The notes under the pieces are model-generated. The model did no database searches. It saw only the letters and a program-made list of their open reading frames with translations, and had not been told where the DNA came from. DNA of 64,000 nucleotides from Halorarius litoreus (GTDB lineage Archaea; Halobacteriota; Halobacteria; Halobacteriales; Haloarculaceae), in contig NZ_CP101454.1 of the NCBI RefSeq assembly GCF_024362405.1, forward strand, positions 868,001 through 932,000, in the 5' to 3' direction. Position 1 is the first letter of the stretch. The number at the start of each line of letters is the position of its first letter. The position numbers and the translations under genes are program-made. Below, piece by piece: positions 25,552 through 35,953 of the stretch.

Positions 25552-25900
25552 GCGCACTCACCCTCGTGTGTACGGACCGCGCGGTCGTGATGCTCGAAGC
25601 CGGACCGGAAACTGACGGTCTGGGTGCACCTAGTGTTATCTGCTACCATTCGTTTGGCACACTCTGGCTAACGGGAACTGGTACATAAGCGTTCCTGTGG
25701 TGGGCTGTAGCACCTCGTCACGAATCGCGTGCGTGCGGGAGAAGCGACTACGGATGAGATCTCCCCGCCTGTTGCTCCACCTTCGCAACGACCCCGACTA
25801 TATTGATTAATAATATGGTTGTACATGGCTAATGCGAGGTATTATATATCACCACCCAATATTGGATAATGCCAACGGATGGCAAGCGGTGTGCTAAAGC
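25552..25900. promoter_or_regulatory. Divergent regulatory region, creatininase / dipeptide-type ABC operon
   Basis: About 350 bases without a gene. AT-rich blocks at 25798-25815 and 25842-25852 (ATTATATATC) are candidate TATA elements for the plus operon; the second would give a leader of some 25 bases. A short palindrome CCAATATTGG lies at about 25855-25864. GTGTAC near 25569 resembles the half-site found at the IclR promoter. Confidence 0.4.
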
Positions 25901-27634
25901 ATGGCCAGAAACATCAAAGAGTACGATATCGACAGGAGGCAGTTCCTCGCAATGAGCGGTGTGCTGACAGGCACAGCACTCGCAGGTTGTGCAGGGGAGA
26001 GTGGAACCGGAGGCGAAGACAATTCCGAATCGACCGGTGGCGACGGCGGCGGCGGATCGTCCGACGAGACTGTTCGTCTCAACGTAGCGATCGCTTCGGA
26101 GCCGTGGAACTTCGACCCGGCACTCTGGGCGGACACCGGCTCGAGTGCTGTCGGTAGTATGATCTACGACGAAGTGATCGAGCTCTCCCCCGAGTCGGAG
26201 CTGCAACCCGGGCTGGTCGAGGAGGTTCCCAAGCCGACGAACGACGGGATGGCGTTCGATTACACGCTCCGAGAGGGTCTGCAGTTCCACAACGGCGACG
26301 ACGTGACCGTCGAGGACTTCAAGTACTCGCTCGACTGGATTCTAAACCCGGACAACAACTCGCCGGTTCGCCGTCGGATTCCGAACGTCGACGGGACGGA
26401 GATCGTCGGTGACCGGACCTTGCGTGTCAACCTCACGACCGAGTTCTCCACGCTGAACTGGTGGCTGACTCGCGGGCTCGAGGGAATCGTCCCGAAGGGG
26501 TCACGCGGAGAGGCACAGGAGAAAGAGGGGCCCACGGGTATCTCGACGAAGCTCACCACCGACCCGAGTGGGGCGGGCACCGGCCCGTTCAAGTTCGTCG
26601 AGTGGAACAGCAACCAGAACGTTCTGCTCGAGAAGAACGAGAACTACTGGAAGGACGGCCTGCCGAAGGTCGACGAGCTGAACTTCCAGATCATCCCCGA
26701 GGACTCGACGCGACTCGCCAACCTCCGCTCCGGACAGACCGACCTCACGACGTCGATCCCGGACAAGGACTTCGACTCGCTCAAGTCGTCGAGTGATATC
26801 AAGACGGGGTCGGTCCCTGGCAACACCACCGAGGTGCTCTATCTGAACCTGATGGAGGCGGAGGGCAACCCGATGTCCAACGTGAACAACCGCCGGGCCG
26901 TGCAGTGGGGCATCGACGCCGAGGAGATCCTCGACGAGATCTTCTACGGGCGCGGTGTCGCCCAGGCCGGACTCTGGTACCCCGACAGCGAGTGGACCTC
27001 TCCGAAGCTCCGGGATATGGAGATGTACGACCAGGAGAAGGCGAAGCGAGAACTCGAGAAAGCCGGGAATCCCGACGGGTTCGAGTTCGAGATGCTCGTC
27101 ACGAAGGGGTCGCACCTGAAGGACCAGGCGGTTGTCATACAGAACCAACTGTCGAAGATCGGTATCGACGTCGAGATCACCACCCTCGAAAAGTCGGCGC
27201 TGTTCGACACGGTGTACGACACGACCGATTGGCACGCTGCCCTCGAGAACTGGACGAACGCCGTGCCGGCCGTCACCTACTGGCTCAGCACCGGCTTCGT
27301 GCCGAACGCTCGAAACCACAACAATTGGCACCATCAGACAGATGACCTGCCCGACCGGTACGCACCGAGCGGACCGCCGGCCCCGGAGGACGCTGACGGA
27401 GACTACTCCAACGGCCACGAGTGGTACGTCGACACCCTGCAGAAGGCCCAGAGCACCGCGGACGAGGAGGAACAGAAGCAGATCATCTACCGACTCGAGG
27501 AGTACCTCGTCGAGAACGCGATCCAGATAGACATCTGCTACTCGAGCAAGATCGCCGCGTGGCAGGACTCGGTCTCGGGCTACGAGATGGGCTCGTTCGC
27601 CTCCGAACTCCGAACTACCACGAAGGACGAATAG
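25901..27634 (+). CDS. Dipeptide/oligopeptide-type ABC transporter substrate-binding lipoprotein
   Basis: A 577-residue family 5 solute-binding protein. The N-terminus has a Tat-like DRRQFLAMSG signal and lipobox LAGC, followed by a Ser/Gly/Asp linker. The mature domain shows the family features (NFDPALWADT, LREGLQFHNGDDVTVEDFKYSL, WYPDSEWT). Such proteins bind peptides, but in archaea also oligosaccharides or other solutes. It heads a five-gene unit with two permeases, two ATPases and a small membrane protein. Context suggests an amide-type substrate. Confidence 0.9.
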   Translation: MARNIKEYDIDRRQFLAMSGVLTGTALAGCAGESGTGGEDNSESTGGDGGGGSSDETVRLNVAIASEPWNFDPALWADTGSSAVGSMIYDEVIELSPESELQPGLVEEVPKPTNDGMAFDYTLREGLQFHNGDDVTVEDFKYSLDWILNPDNNSPVRRRIPNVDGTEIVGDRTLRVNLTTEFSTLNWWLTRGLEGIVPKGSRGEAQEKEGPTGISTKLTTDPSGAGTGPFKFVEWNSNQNVLLEKNENYWKDGLPKVDELNFQIIPEDSTRLANLRSGQTDLTTSIPDKDFDSLKSSSDIKTGSVPGNTTEVLYLNLMEAEGNPMSNVNNRRAVQWGIDAEEILDEIFYGRGVAQAGLWYPDSEWTSPKLRDMEMYDQEKAKRELEKAGNPDGFEFEMLVTKGSHLKDQAVVIQNQLSKIGIDVEITTLEKSALFDTVYDTTDWHAALENWTNAVPAVTYWLSTGFVPNARNHNNWHHQTDDLPDRYAPSGPPAPEDADGDYSNGHEWYVDTLQKAQSTADEEEQKQIIYRLEEYLVENAIQIDICYSSKIAAWQDSVSGYEMGSFASELRTTTKDE

Positions 27635-27773
27635 AACCGCTGCCCGTAGCGATACAGTAATAACCACCCACCCCCCACTGTTGTTAGCCACCTCACCACA
27701 TGCGTAGGAATCTACCCGATCACGACTCCCCCATGACAGAGACTAGTACCCCCGTGGCCGAGGCGTCGTACCG

Positions 27774-28742
27774 ATGAGCGTGTTACGATACGTCCTCAAA
27801 CGCCTCTTGCTCATCGTCCCGGTGCTGTTCGGGGTGAGCCTCGCCGTCTTCGCGATGCTTCACCTCGCGCCCGGCGGCCCGGCAGCCGTGCTGCTGGGCC
27901 CTCTGCAAAACGAGCAGATCGTCCAGGAGGTCCGGAAACAGCTCGGCCTGACGAAACCGTTCTACGCCCAGTACTGGCTGTGGGTAAGCAGTGCAGCGCA
28001 AGGTGACCTGGGCAGTTCGTGGACGGTGCAACAGGGCACGCCGGTCGTGACGCTGATCAAGGAGCGACTCCTGCTCACGCTGGAACTGGCGCTTCTCGCC
28101 CAGCTACTCGCCGTCCTCATCGGGATTCCCGCGGGGATAATCGGCGCAGTGCGGCAGAACAAGCCGGCAGACCACCTCTCTCGCGTCGGCGCGCTGGCCG
28201 GCATCTCGATCCCGAACTTCTGGTTGGGGGTCGTCCTCATCATGGTGTTCGGCGTGTACATCGGCGTCGACTGGGGGACCGGCGGCTGGGTGTCGCCGTT
28301 CGACGATCCCATCGCGAACCTGCAGAACCTCTTTCTGCCAGTCGTCGCCCTCGGCACCGCGCGGGCAGCGATCATCCAGCGGATGACCCGCTCGGAGATG
28401 CTCGAGACCCTGAACCAGGACTACGTCCGGACGGCTCGCGCCATGGGAATCGGCGAACGCGAGGTCGTCCTCAAGGACGCGACGAAGAACGCGCTGATCC
28501 CGGTCGTGACGGTCATCGGCATCGGCATCGGCGGCCTACTCAACGGTGCCGTCCTCACGGAGACGGTGTTCAACCTTCCCGGACTCGGGCGACTGTTCAT
28601 CACGGCGATCGCGCGGCGAGACTTCCAGGTCATCCGTGCACTCGTCCTGTTCATCGCCTGCGTGTTCGTGTTCGCGAACCTGACCGTAGACATCCTCTAT
28701 GCGTATCTGAATCCGAAGATCCGTGAGGAGGGTGGGAGCTAA
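27774..28742 (+). CDS. ABC transporter permease (DppB type)
   Basis: A 322-residue permease with an N-terminal helix (LLLIVPVLFGVSLAVFAML), a long extracytoplasmic loop with GDLGSSW, and five further helices. The coupling loop RTARAMGIGEREVVLKDA contacts the ATPases. It follows the binding protein after 139 bases and precedes the DppC-type gene by two bases. Typical length for the family and no defects seen. Confidence 0.9.
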   Translation: MSVLRYVLKRLLLIVPVLFGVSLAVFAMLHLAPGGPAAVLLGPLQNEQIVQEVRKQLGLTKPFYAQYWLWVSSAAQGDLGSSWTVQQGTPVVTLIKERLLLTLELALLAQLLAVLIGIPAGIIGAVRQNKPADHLSRVGALAGISIPNFWLGVVLIMVFGVYIGVDWGTGGWVSPFDDPIANLQNLFLPVVALGTARAAIIQRMTRSEMLETLNQDYVRTARAMGIGEREVVLKDATKNALIPVVTVIGIGIGGLLNGAVLTETVFNLPGLGRLFITAIARRDFQVIRALVLFIACVFVFANLTVDILYAYLNPKIREEGGS

Positions 28743-28744
28743 CA

Positions 28745-29740
28745 ATGGCAACTGAAGACTCAACAGCACTCGACCCCGAACCGCAAGCCAGCGAGCACCG
28801 CACGCAGTTCCAGCAGTTCTGGCGGGAGTTCCGCAAGAACAACCTCTCAATCGTCGGCGCGATCATCATCGGCCTGGCGATCATGACGGCCGTGTTCGCA
28901 CCCGTAATCGCACCGCACCACCCCGCAACGCAGTACGACGCACCCGAGGGTGAACACAACCCGATGCCACCGGGGGCCACCGTCCTCGTCGAGGACACGG
29001 AGGGACAGGAAACCGTCACGGTCATGCTCGGGACTGACAACCACGGACGAGACCTGCTCTCGCGGATGATATTCGGCTTGCGAACCCTGATGGTCGTCGC
29101 GTTCGGCGTGAACATCGTCGCGATGGCAGCCGGGGTGACGCTGGGCGCGGTCGCTGGCTACCTCGGTGACACGTGGGTCGACGAGGTGATCATGCGGGCG
29201 ATGGACATCATCCTCTCGTTCCCCAGCCTGATCCTCGCGATCGCTATCGTGGGAATCCTCGGGGCAGGGAAGACGGACTACGGGTGGATCGTCGTTCCGA
29301 ACCTGGCGAAGATCATCTTCGTCATCGGCTTCGCTTACGTGCCGCGGTTCGCCCGGGTGATGCGTAGTGCCGTCCTCCGGGAGATGGAAGAGGACTACGT
29401 TGACGCCGCGAAGTCGATCGGGGCGAGCAACTCCCACATCCTCGTCCGCGACATCCTCGTGAATACCATCCCCATCGTCGTTGTGCAGGCGAGCCTGTAC
29501 ATGGCGACGGCCGTGCTGGCGAGCGCGGGCCTCTCGTTCCTCGGTCTGGGGCTGCAACCCCCGACCGCGAGTCTCGGGCTGATGCTGTCGAACGCTCGCA
29601 GCTTCGTCTACAGCGGGCAGTGGTGGTATCCGGTGTTCCCGGGCATCACACTCATGATCATCATCCTCGGGTTCAACCTGCTGGGTGACGGACTCCGCGA
29701 CGCGCTCGACCCGCGGTACACGGAGGAGGGTGGCGAATGA
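28745..29740 (+). CDS. ABC transporter permease (DppC type)
   Basis: A 331-residue permease with a 50-residue soluble N-terminus, six helices, the GTDNHGRDLLSRMIFG motif typical of DppC/OppC and a coupling loop YVDAAKSIGASNSHIL. Its stop overlaps the start of the DppD-type ATPase (ATGA), so the subunits are co-translated. Forms the channel with the DppB-type protein. Confidence 0.9.
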   Translation: MATEDSTALDPEPQASEHRTQFQQFWREFRKNNLSIVGAIIIGLAIMTAVFAPVIAPHHPATQYDAPEGEHNPMPPGATVLVEDTEGQETVTVMLGTDNHGRDLLSRMIFGLRTLMVVAFGVNIVAMAAGVTLGAVAGYLGDTWVDEVIMRAMDIILSFPSLILAIAIVGILGAGKTDYGWIVVPNLAKIIFVIGFAYVPRFARVMRSAVLREMEEDYVDAAKSIGASNSHILVRDILVNTIPIVVVQASLYMATAVLASAGLSFLGLGLQPPTASLGLMLSNARSFVYSGQWWYPVFPGITLMIIILGFNLLGDGLRDALDPRYTEEGGE

Positions 29741-30789
29741 GTTCCGACCCGATCCTCGAGGTCGAGAACCTCGTCACGCAGTTCCAGACCGAAGAGGGAG
29801 TCGTGAAAGCCGTCGATCACAACTCCTTCTCCTTGCAACGGGGGGAGGTGCTGGGCATCGTCGGTGAATCTGGCTCCGGCAAGAGCGTGACCGCGATGTC
29901 GATCATGGGGCTCATCGAGCACCCGGGAGAGATCAAAGCGGGTGAGATACGCTACAACGGCGAGGACCTGCTCTCGAAGTCGGATGCGGAGATGCGAGCG
30001 ATCCGTGGCAACGAGATCGCGATGGTGTTCCAGGACCCGATGACGGCGTTGAACCCGGTCTACACGGTCGGGAGCCAGATCCAGCGCATCATCCGCAAGC
30101 ACACCGACACGACCAAGCAGGCTGCCCGGGAGCGGACCATCGAACTCCTCGACGACGTCGGCATCCCGGAGGCCGAAGCGCGTGTCGACGACTACCCACA
30201 CCAGTTCTCCGGCGGGATGCGCCAGCGCGTCCTGATCGCGATGGCGATCTCCTGTGATCCGGAGATCCTCATCGCGGACGAACCGACGACGGCACTCGAC
30301 GTCACCATCGAAGCCCAGATCTTCGAACTCCTCGACCGGCTCCAGGAGAAGTACGGGATGAGCATCATCCTCATCACCCACGACCTCGGCGTCGTCGCCG
30401 AGACGTGTGACCGCGTCGCCGTCGTCTACGCGGGGCGCATCATCGAACGAGCAGCCGTCGACGACCTCTTCGAGTCCCCACGGCATCCGTACACACGGGG
30501 TCTGATGCGCTCGATTCCGAACCTCCGGTCGGCGGTGAGCCGGCTCACGCCCATCGAGGGGCGGATCCCGGACCTGTCTGCGCTCCCGCCCGGCTGCTCC
30601 TTCCACCCGCGGTGTGTCCACGCGACGGAGGAGTGCCGACAGATCGACCCCGGACTGCGAACGGTCGCTCCCGGTCGTGAGGCCGCGTGTATCCACGCGC
30701 AGGGATACGGCCCCTACGAGACGACGACTGGAGTCGATGGCGACGGCGCTGACGCCGTCGCGTCGGACGGAGGTGTCGACGATGAGTGA
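29737..30789 (+). CDS. ABC transporter ATP-binding protein (DppD/OppD type)
   Basis: A 350-residue ATPase with Walker A GESGSGKS, signature FSGGMRQRV, Walker [12 protein letters not shown] and the C-terminal oligopeptide-transporter cysteine region ([17 protein letters not shown]) that in this family can hold an iron-sulfur cluster. It overlaps the permease upstream by four bases and the next ATPase by eight, giving tight coupling. One of two unequal ATPases of the importer. Confidence 0.92.
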   Translation: MSSDPILEVENLVTQFQTEEGVVKAVDHNSFSLQRGEVLGIVGESGSGKSVTAMSIMGLIEHPGEIKAGEIRYNGEDLLSKSDAEMRAIRGNEIAMVFQDPMTALNPVYTVGSQIQRIIRKHTDTTKQAARERTIELLDDVGIPEAEARVDDYPHQFSGGMRQRVLIAMAISCDPEILIADEPTTALDVTIEAQIFELLDRLQEKYGMSIILITHDLGVVAETCDRVAVVYAGRIIERAAVDDLFESPRHPYTRGLMRSIPNLRSAVSRLTPIEGRIPDLSALPPGCSFHPRCVHATEECRQIDPGLRTVAPGREAACIHAQGYGPYETTTGVDGDGADAVASDGGVDDE

Positions 30790-31906
30790 CGAGTCGGTCC
30801 TCGACGTGGATGGGCTCACGAAGCACTTCGTCCAGAACGACGGGATCATCGACCGGTTCCTCGGCGCGACCAAGGCGGTGCAAGCGGTCGACGACATCTC
30901 CTTCGAGATCCGGGAGGGCGAGACGCTGGGTCTCGTCGGCGAATCCGGGTCGGGGAAGTCCACAACCGCCCGGAGCATCCTCCGCCTCGACGAACCGACA
31001 GACGGGCGTGTCGCGTACGACGGCACGGACCTGACGACTCTCTCATCGAGGGAACTCAAGCGGTTCCGAAAGCGCATCCAGATGGTGTTCCAGGACCCTG
31101 CGTCGAGTCTCAACCGTCGGAAGAGCGTCGGGCAGATAATCCGGCAGCCGATGCAGATCCACGGCCTGTACAAGGGCCGCCGCGACGAGCGCGTCGACGA
31201 ACTCATGGAACAGGTCGGCCTGTCGCCGGAGCACTCGAACCGGTATCCACACGAGTTCTCCGGGGGGCAGCGACAGCGCGTCGGCATCGCCCGCGCCCTG
31301 GCTGTCGAGCCGGAGTTCCTGGTCTGTGACGAGCCCGTCTCGGCACTGGACGTCTCGATCCAGGCACAGATACTCAACCTGCTCAACGACCTGCAGGAGG
31401 AGTACGACCTGACGATCCTGTTCATCGCACATGACCTCTCGGTCATCCGGCACGTCTGTGACCGCGTCGCAGTGATGTACCTGGGCGAGATCGTCGAGAT
31501 TGCGGAGACCGAGGAACTGTTCGCCAGTCCCCAGCACCCGTACACGCGTGCGCTGCTGAACGCGATTCCCGAACCCGACCCCGACCTCGCCCGAGACCGG
31601 AAGCCCCTGTCGGGTGAGGTCCCGTCGCCGATCGATCCGCCGGCAGGGTGCTCGTTCCATCCACGGTGTCCCGACGCCACGGAGGAGTGTCGGAAGGTCG
31701 ACCCCGACCTGGCGCAGATCGACGGCGCGACGCCCGGCCATGAGGCGTCGTGTATCCACGTCGAGTCGTTCGATCCTGACACCGGCATCCAGCTCGAAAC
31801 AGCTGCCAGGGACCGGTACGCGCCCTCGAACTTCCTCCACGCGAACCCGGACCAGCGTGAGACGGACGCCGACAGGCTAGAGTCGGTCGGGGAGGTGCAG
31901 GAATGA
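30782..31906 (+). CDS. ABC transporter ATP-binding protein (DppF/OppF type)
   Basis: A 374-residue ATPase with Walker [10 protein letters not shown], signature FSGGQRQRV, Walker B LVCDEPVSALD and the cysteine-containing C-terminal region ([18 protein letters not shown]). Internal ATG 30782 was chosen because it overlaps the previous stop and gives the usual N-terminus (VLDVDGLTKHF). The extra C-terminal tail of about 35 residues is acidic. It pairs with the DppD-type ATPase. Confidence 0.92.
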   Translation: MSDESVLDVDGLTKHFVQNDGIIDRFLGATKAVQAVDDISFEIREGETLGLVGESGSGKSTTARSILRLDEPTDGRVAYDGTDLTTLSSRELKRFRKRIQMVFQDPASSLNRRKSVGQIIRQPMQIHGLYKGRRDERVDELMEQVGLSPEHSNRYPHEFSGGQRQRVGIARALAVEPEFLVCDEPVSALDVSIQAQILNLLNDLQEEYDLTILFIAHDLSVIRHVCDRVAVMYLGEIVEIAETEELFASPQHPYTRALLNAIPEPDPDLARDRKPLSGEVPSPIDPPAGCSFHPRCPDATEECRKVDPDLAQIDGATPGHEASCIHVESFDPDTGIQLETAARDRYAPSNFLHANPDQRETDADRLESVGEVQE

Positions 31907-32115
31907 TTCGTGGACTTGACTCGGTCCGGTGGCTCTTCCCCCTCGCGCTGACGTTCGTGATCGTCGTGGGGATTCACGCGCTCGTCTCGACCGTGCTTCC
32001 GGGGACAGCCGGGGTCGTGGTGACGGTCCTGCTGTCGATCGCGACGTGGTACGTCGTCGCTCGGACACTCTTCGGCGATGGCGGCAGGCTCTCGAACTCC
32101 GGTCGAACGCACTGA
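31903..32115 (+). CDS. Small membrane protein (70 aa) at the end of the dipeptide-type operon
   Basis: A 70-residue protein with two hydrophobic helices (about residues 9-29 and 35-55) and a short Ser/Arg tail. It overlaps the DppF-type gene by four bases (ATGA), so it is part of the operon. I do not recognise a family. An accessory role for the importer is the simplest guess. Confidence 0.6.
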   Translation: MIRGLDSVRWLFPLALTFVIVVGIHALVSTVLPGTAGVVVTVLLSIATWYVVARTLFGDGGRLSNSGRTH

Positions 32116-32239
32116 GCCGACCGCGGGTCGCCGCTATTCTCTCCTCGACGGGCAAGCCACAGGCTACAGGGTAGTGCTTCGCAGTACGGAGCCCGGTGTC
32201 TCGAGCCGCTGTCTACAGATGCTATCAGGAGACACCGGA

Positions 32240-33622
32240 CTACTCGGCGGGCTGGCCGCGGTCGGCCATCATCCGTTCTGCCCGCGTTGCCCAGTCCCCC
32301 CACAGGAACCCGGTACACGCGACGAGTGCCCACCAGACGTACGTCAACACGATGCCGACATAGACCCCCGAAAGCCCGTACCCGAGATGCAGGCCCACGA
32401 GGTAGCTGAACCCGAGCATGAACCCGAACGTGCCCGTGAAGCGGGCGTAGAACGGTGTCCGGGTGTCGCTCGCCCCCTGCAAGCTCCCGGCCAGCGGGAA
32501 GAAGATGCCGAAGAACACCATCGACACCCCCGAGAGGCGGGTGAAATCGGTGGCGTACGTGACGGTCGCCGGATCGGTCGTGAATATCCGAACCAGGGGT
32601 CCCGCGCCGATCCAGAGGAGCGCCCCCACGAAGCCGACAGTGAGTCCACCGAGTGCGGTGATCGCCAGTCCCTGAAACCGGGCACCGAGCGGGTCTCCTT
32701 CGCCGAGTGAGATCCCGACGAGGATACTCGCAGCGACACTGTACGAGCGATACAGTGGACCAGCGAGTTGCTGGTAGATACGACGGCTGATGTGGTACGC
32801 CGCGCTCACCTCCGTCCCGAACACGAGCAGGAGGGCGTTGAACGGGAAACTCGCGACCGAGGTGCTCATCCCCTCGGCGAAGTTCGGGAGGCTGACGCCG
32901 AGCAACTGGCGCGTGACCGTCCGGTCTCGGGGCCGGCGGAGCGAGAGTGGAGTTCGATGTGCGGCGATAACCCCCAGCATCGCTGTGGCTTCGAGTCCGC
33001 GACTCACCGCCGTTGCGAGCCCGACACCGAGGATGCCGAGCCGCGGAGCGCCGAACAGTCCGAGTCCCAGACTGACCGTCCCGACGATGTTGAGCAGGTT
33101 CGCGACCCCGTTCACGAGCAACGGCGTTCGCGTGTCACCAGTCCCCTGCAGCGACCGGGCAGCGACGAGCGCGACGATCCGCATCGGTGCCGCGGCGAAG
33201 ACCACCGTCAGGTACAGTCCGCCCAGCTCCACGACCGCCGCGTTCGCCCCGAGGAGGCGGATGAACGTCTCCGCCAGGACGAAGCCGATTGCAACGATGG
33301 GCAGCCCGACCAGGAACCCGATCAGTACGGCCTGCGTGACGGCCTGGTCGCGAGCCGTCACGTCACCTCTGCCGGTGTCTTGACTCGAGAGCGCGATCGC
33401 ACCGGTCCCGAGCGCTCGACCGATTCGGAACGGGATCTGAGCGTACAGGTCTGCCAACCCGATCGCAGCGACCGCTGCCGGGGAGAAGAGCCCGGTGACG
33501 ACGATATCGACGGACCGCATCAACGTGTTGAGCAGTTGCTGTACGGCGACCGGCCACGACAGTCGTAGCGCGGATCGCCAGGTCTGGCGGAGGCGATCAC
33601 GCAGGCCTGCGTTCAACACCAC
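32240..33622 (-). CDS. MATE-family multidrug/organic cation efflux transporter
   Basis: A 460-residue protein with twelve predicted membrane helices in two homologous halves, each with the LQGTGDTRTP or LQGASDTRTP motif of MATE (DinF/NorM-like) exporters. These proteins extrude cationic drugs using Na+ or H+. The start is GTG (33620-33622, with another GTG next to it); CATTAATG on the minus strand, about 25-30 bases upstream, predicts a leaderless transcript. It converges on the dipeptide-type operon. Confidence 0.88.
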   Translation of the reverse strand: MVLNAGLRDRLRQTWRSALRLSWPVAVQQLLNTLMRSVDIVVTGLFSPAAVAAIGLADLYAQIPFRIGRALGTGAIALSSQDTGRGDVTARDQAVTQAVLIGFLVGLPIVAIGFVLAETFIRLLGANAAVVELGGLYLTVVFAAAPMRIVALVAARSLQGTGDTRTPLLVNGVANLLNIVGTVSLGLGLFGAPRLGILGVGLATAVSRGLEATAMLGVIAAHRTPLSLRRPRDRTVTRQLLGVSLPNFAEGMSTSVASFPFNALLLVFGTEVSAAYHISRRIYQQLAGPLYRSYSVAASILVGISLGEGDPLGARFQGLAITALGGLTVGFVGALLWIGAGPLVRIFTTDPATVTYATDFTRLSGVSMVFFGIFFPLAGSLQGASDTRTPFYARFTGTFGFMLGFSYLVGLHLGYGLSGVYVGIVLTYVWWALVACTGFLWGDWATRAERMMADRGQPAE

Positions 33623-34880
33623 GTAGACTCACGTCTGAGGCATTAATGTATGGATACACGCGAAGCGCCGTATCCGAGTTTCGACGGTGGACGAGCCTCG
33701 GCGTCTATCGGTTCGAAGCGGGCCTCTCGACCCATGAAAACGGTTTTGCTGTCGTACCTATCGGCTCTGGAATGGACGATGGGAGGCAGTCACAGGTGAG
33801 TACACACGCCACGAACCCTCCAACTGGTCACCGCAATCGGCTTTCGGGGATGGCTCCGAGTGCGAAACTCGTGTATTTCGTCCTCCTGCGTGCGGAGGAA
33901 CCACTGAACTCCACTGTTCGTTGTGCACTACCATGCTATTGTCCAGCACATTTAATTACCTGCACCCCGCATATCGAGTGCCGGACTCAGCGAGATTGCA
34001 ACCACCGTGTAGCCCCGATCAAGCTACGCCTGAGGCTGTCGCTCGCGACTCCGGAGAATCGCCGATCGACCACCGTACCTCACGACACCGGTAAACGTCT
34101 GTCCGAGGAGTAGGGAACCTACTCCTCGTCATTCCATCGAGAGATCGACCGAGAGTTGCCTCGGTCACGATGCGATCGACGAGATTCGCGAGCCATCGCT
34201 CGGTCACGACGAACGTAGTCGCCTAGACGAGCGTAGCGAACACGACCGTCCAGTCGTCGCTCGTCTCTCGGAGAAAACGTCTAGATTGGTGACCTGACGT
34301 ACTATCTAATTAAAATAAGCGTGTACGAGCTATCGACTGCGTACCGAGAAAAGTGTAAGAGGGAAACGAGACGATACGACTGGCTATCTCGGGACAACTC
34401 TGGTGTATCAGTATTAATTGAAGTCATTTCGACGGATGCTAGTCGAAGAACGTCCGGTCGACGCCGAGAGTAGAGCACTCGATGTCGAACGCGGTTCGGA
34501 ACTGGTCGCGGAGGCTTCGATACTATCGTCTCCACCCCTGTACTCGAGTCATTCGTGCGACTGTGCCCAAATCGGACTCTGATACTGTTCGTTCCAGGAG
34601 CTGGGGATCGCCGTGTTTCCGCTCGTCAGGAGGGCGGCTTCGATTGGGCGTTTCTCGGATCGGTCGAGTTTCCCCGTGGAACATGAACCTCCTCAATTAG
34701 TCTAACTAGCTTTGTCATCTAAGAATACAACTTTTTCTGTATCTAGGCGGTGGCTCGAGCCACCGGTCCCGACCTGCGTAGTCGCGAGTCAGGAGGTAGT
34801 TCGTACCCACGGCGGGGGAAAGTGGGGCGGATGTCGACGGTCGACGACAGCGAACCAAGTACGGTGCAGTCCCCTCGTGA
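33623..34880. other. Non-coding junction region with hairpins and a decayed element
   Basis: About 1.26 kb lacking a plausible intact gene. It contains a strong hairpin at 34104-34128 (11-base perfect arms starting CGAGGAGTAGG, GAA loop), the second decayed transposase-like fragment at 34325-34520 and an 18-base perfect palindrome at 34748-34765 (CGGTGGCTCGAGCCACCG). The region marks the boundary between the catabolic genes and the mobile part. Confidence 0.5.
34325..34520 (-). pseudogene. Decayed transposase-like fragment, copy 2
   Basis: This block is clearly similar to 22930-23110: shared landmarks are ACGAGCTATCGA, GACGATACGA, TATCAGTATT and CACTCGATGTCGAACGCGG in the same order. The minus-strand coding remnant ends in RTFFD and stop. 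It breaks off after about 45 codons. No catalytic domain remains. Confidence 0.5.
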
Positions 34881-35953
34881 CTATATCTCGGTGATCCGTT
34901 CGTACTCGTCGGGGAGTGCGGCTGCGTCTTCGGGGAGCAACGCGACGAGGAGGTAGCCGGTGTAATCGTCGAGATACTCGACGAGCATTGCGATGCGCTC
35001 GGAGTCGATGGCTTCGAGCGAGTCCAGCAGTACGAATGGGACGCGCTCGTACACCTCGTGGGCGAGATAGCCCGCGAGCGCGAACACCAGTCCGGTCACC
35101 TCACGTTCACTCTCCGAGAGGTGGTCGACCGTGTCCTCGTACGCCGCACCCGACGCCGACGTGTGGATGACGTGGAGTTCGAACACGCTCTTCGTGACCT
35201 TCCGCCGCCCTTCACGGACGTCTCGATGGACCTTCTCGATCCAGATGCGTTCGAGGTTCGCGTAGTCGAGCAGTTCGAGGACCGTGTCCATGTGCTCGTT
35301 GAACTGGTCGACGGTACCCTGCTCGATCCGCTCGATCTTCGTCCGGAGCGACTCGATCTCCTCGGAGATCTAGTCGAGTCGGCTCTCGATCTCGTCCTGT
35401 TCGGCGATCCGGTTCTCGATCTCGCGGACGTTAGAGTCGACGCGCTCGAGGTCGGTCTCCAGCTTCCCGAGTTCGTACTCGAGCTGGTTCGCCTCCTTGT
35501 GCAGGTCGAGCACCGCGCTGTAGTCTTCGCTCTCCAGTTCCTCGACCTCCGCCTCGACCGTCTCGATCTCCTCGGTCATCGTCTCGCGCCGCTCCTGGAG
35601 CGTCTCGATGCGCGATTCGATCTGCTCCTGGTCGACCTCGCTGCCACACGTCCAGCAGGTCACCTCGTCGTCGTCGAGCAGCTGGTCGGTCACGTTCTCG
35701 GCTTCCGTGCCGGCGAGTCCCGCGAAGGCACTCGAGCCGGCGTCGTCGAGCATCTCCTCGTTGAACCCGATGACGCTCTGGAGTTCGTTCACCTCGCTCT
35801 CGAGTCGCTGTTTCTGGTCGCGGAGTCGAGTTCGTCGATCTCGCCCACCGGTGTCTCGGGGAGGTCGGCCAGTTCCTCCTCGAGTTCTCGCTGTTCGCGA
35901 GTGGTCGCTTCGAGGCTCTCCTGTTCGGTCTCCAGGTCGTACCGGATGTCGTT
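34881..35953 (-). pseudogene. Broken copy of the archaea-specific SMC-related gene
   Basis: Minus-strand fragment matching the distal two thirds of the protein encoded at 1318-3267: coiled coil, the CWTCG hook, NEEML, then the HLSESEREVTGLVFALAGY signature and LLDSLEAID. It is disabled by loss of the 5' third including the P-loop, a frameshift near 35832 and an in-frame TAG at 35370-35372. The C-terminal 137 residues remain well conserved (about 70% by eye), so decay is recent or one domain is still selected. Upstream it is joined to a primase fragment. Confidence 0.8.

Noticed and set aside
29608..32112. 834-codon minus-strand frame across both Dpp-type ATPases
   Set aside because: Shadow frame; the plus strand carries complete ATPase motifs.
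34019..34207. 62-codon minus-strand frame in the junction region
   Set aside because: Short, overlaps the 34104-34128 hairpin and has no recognisable protein features.
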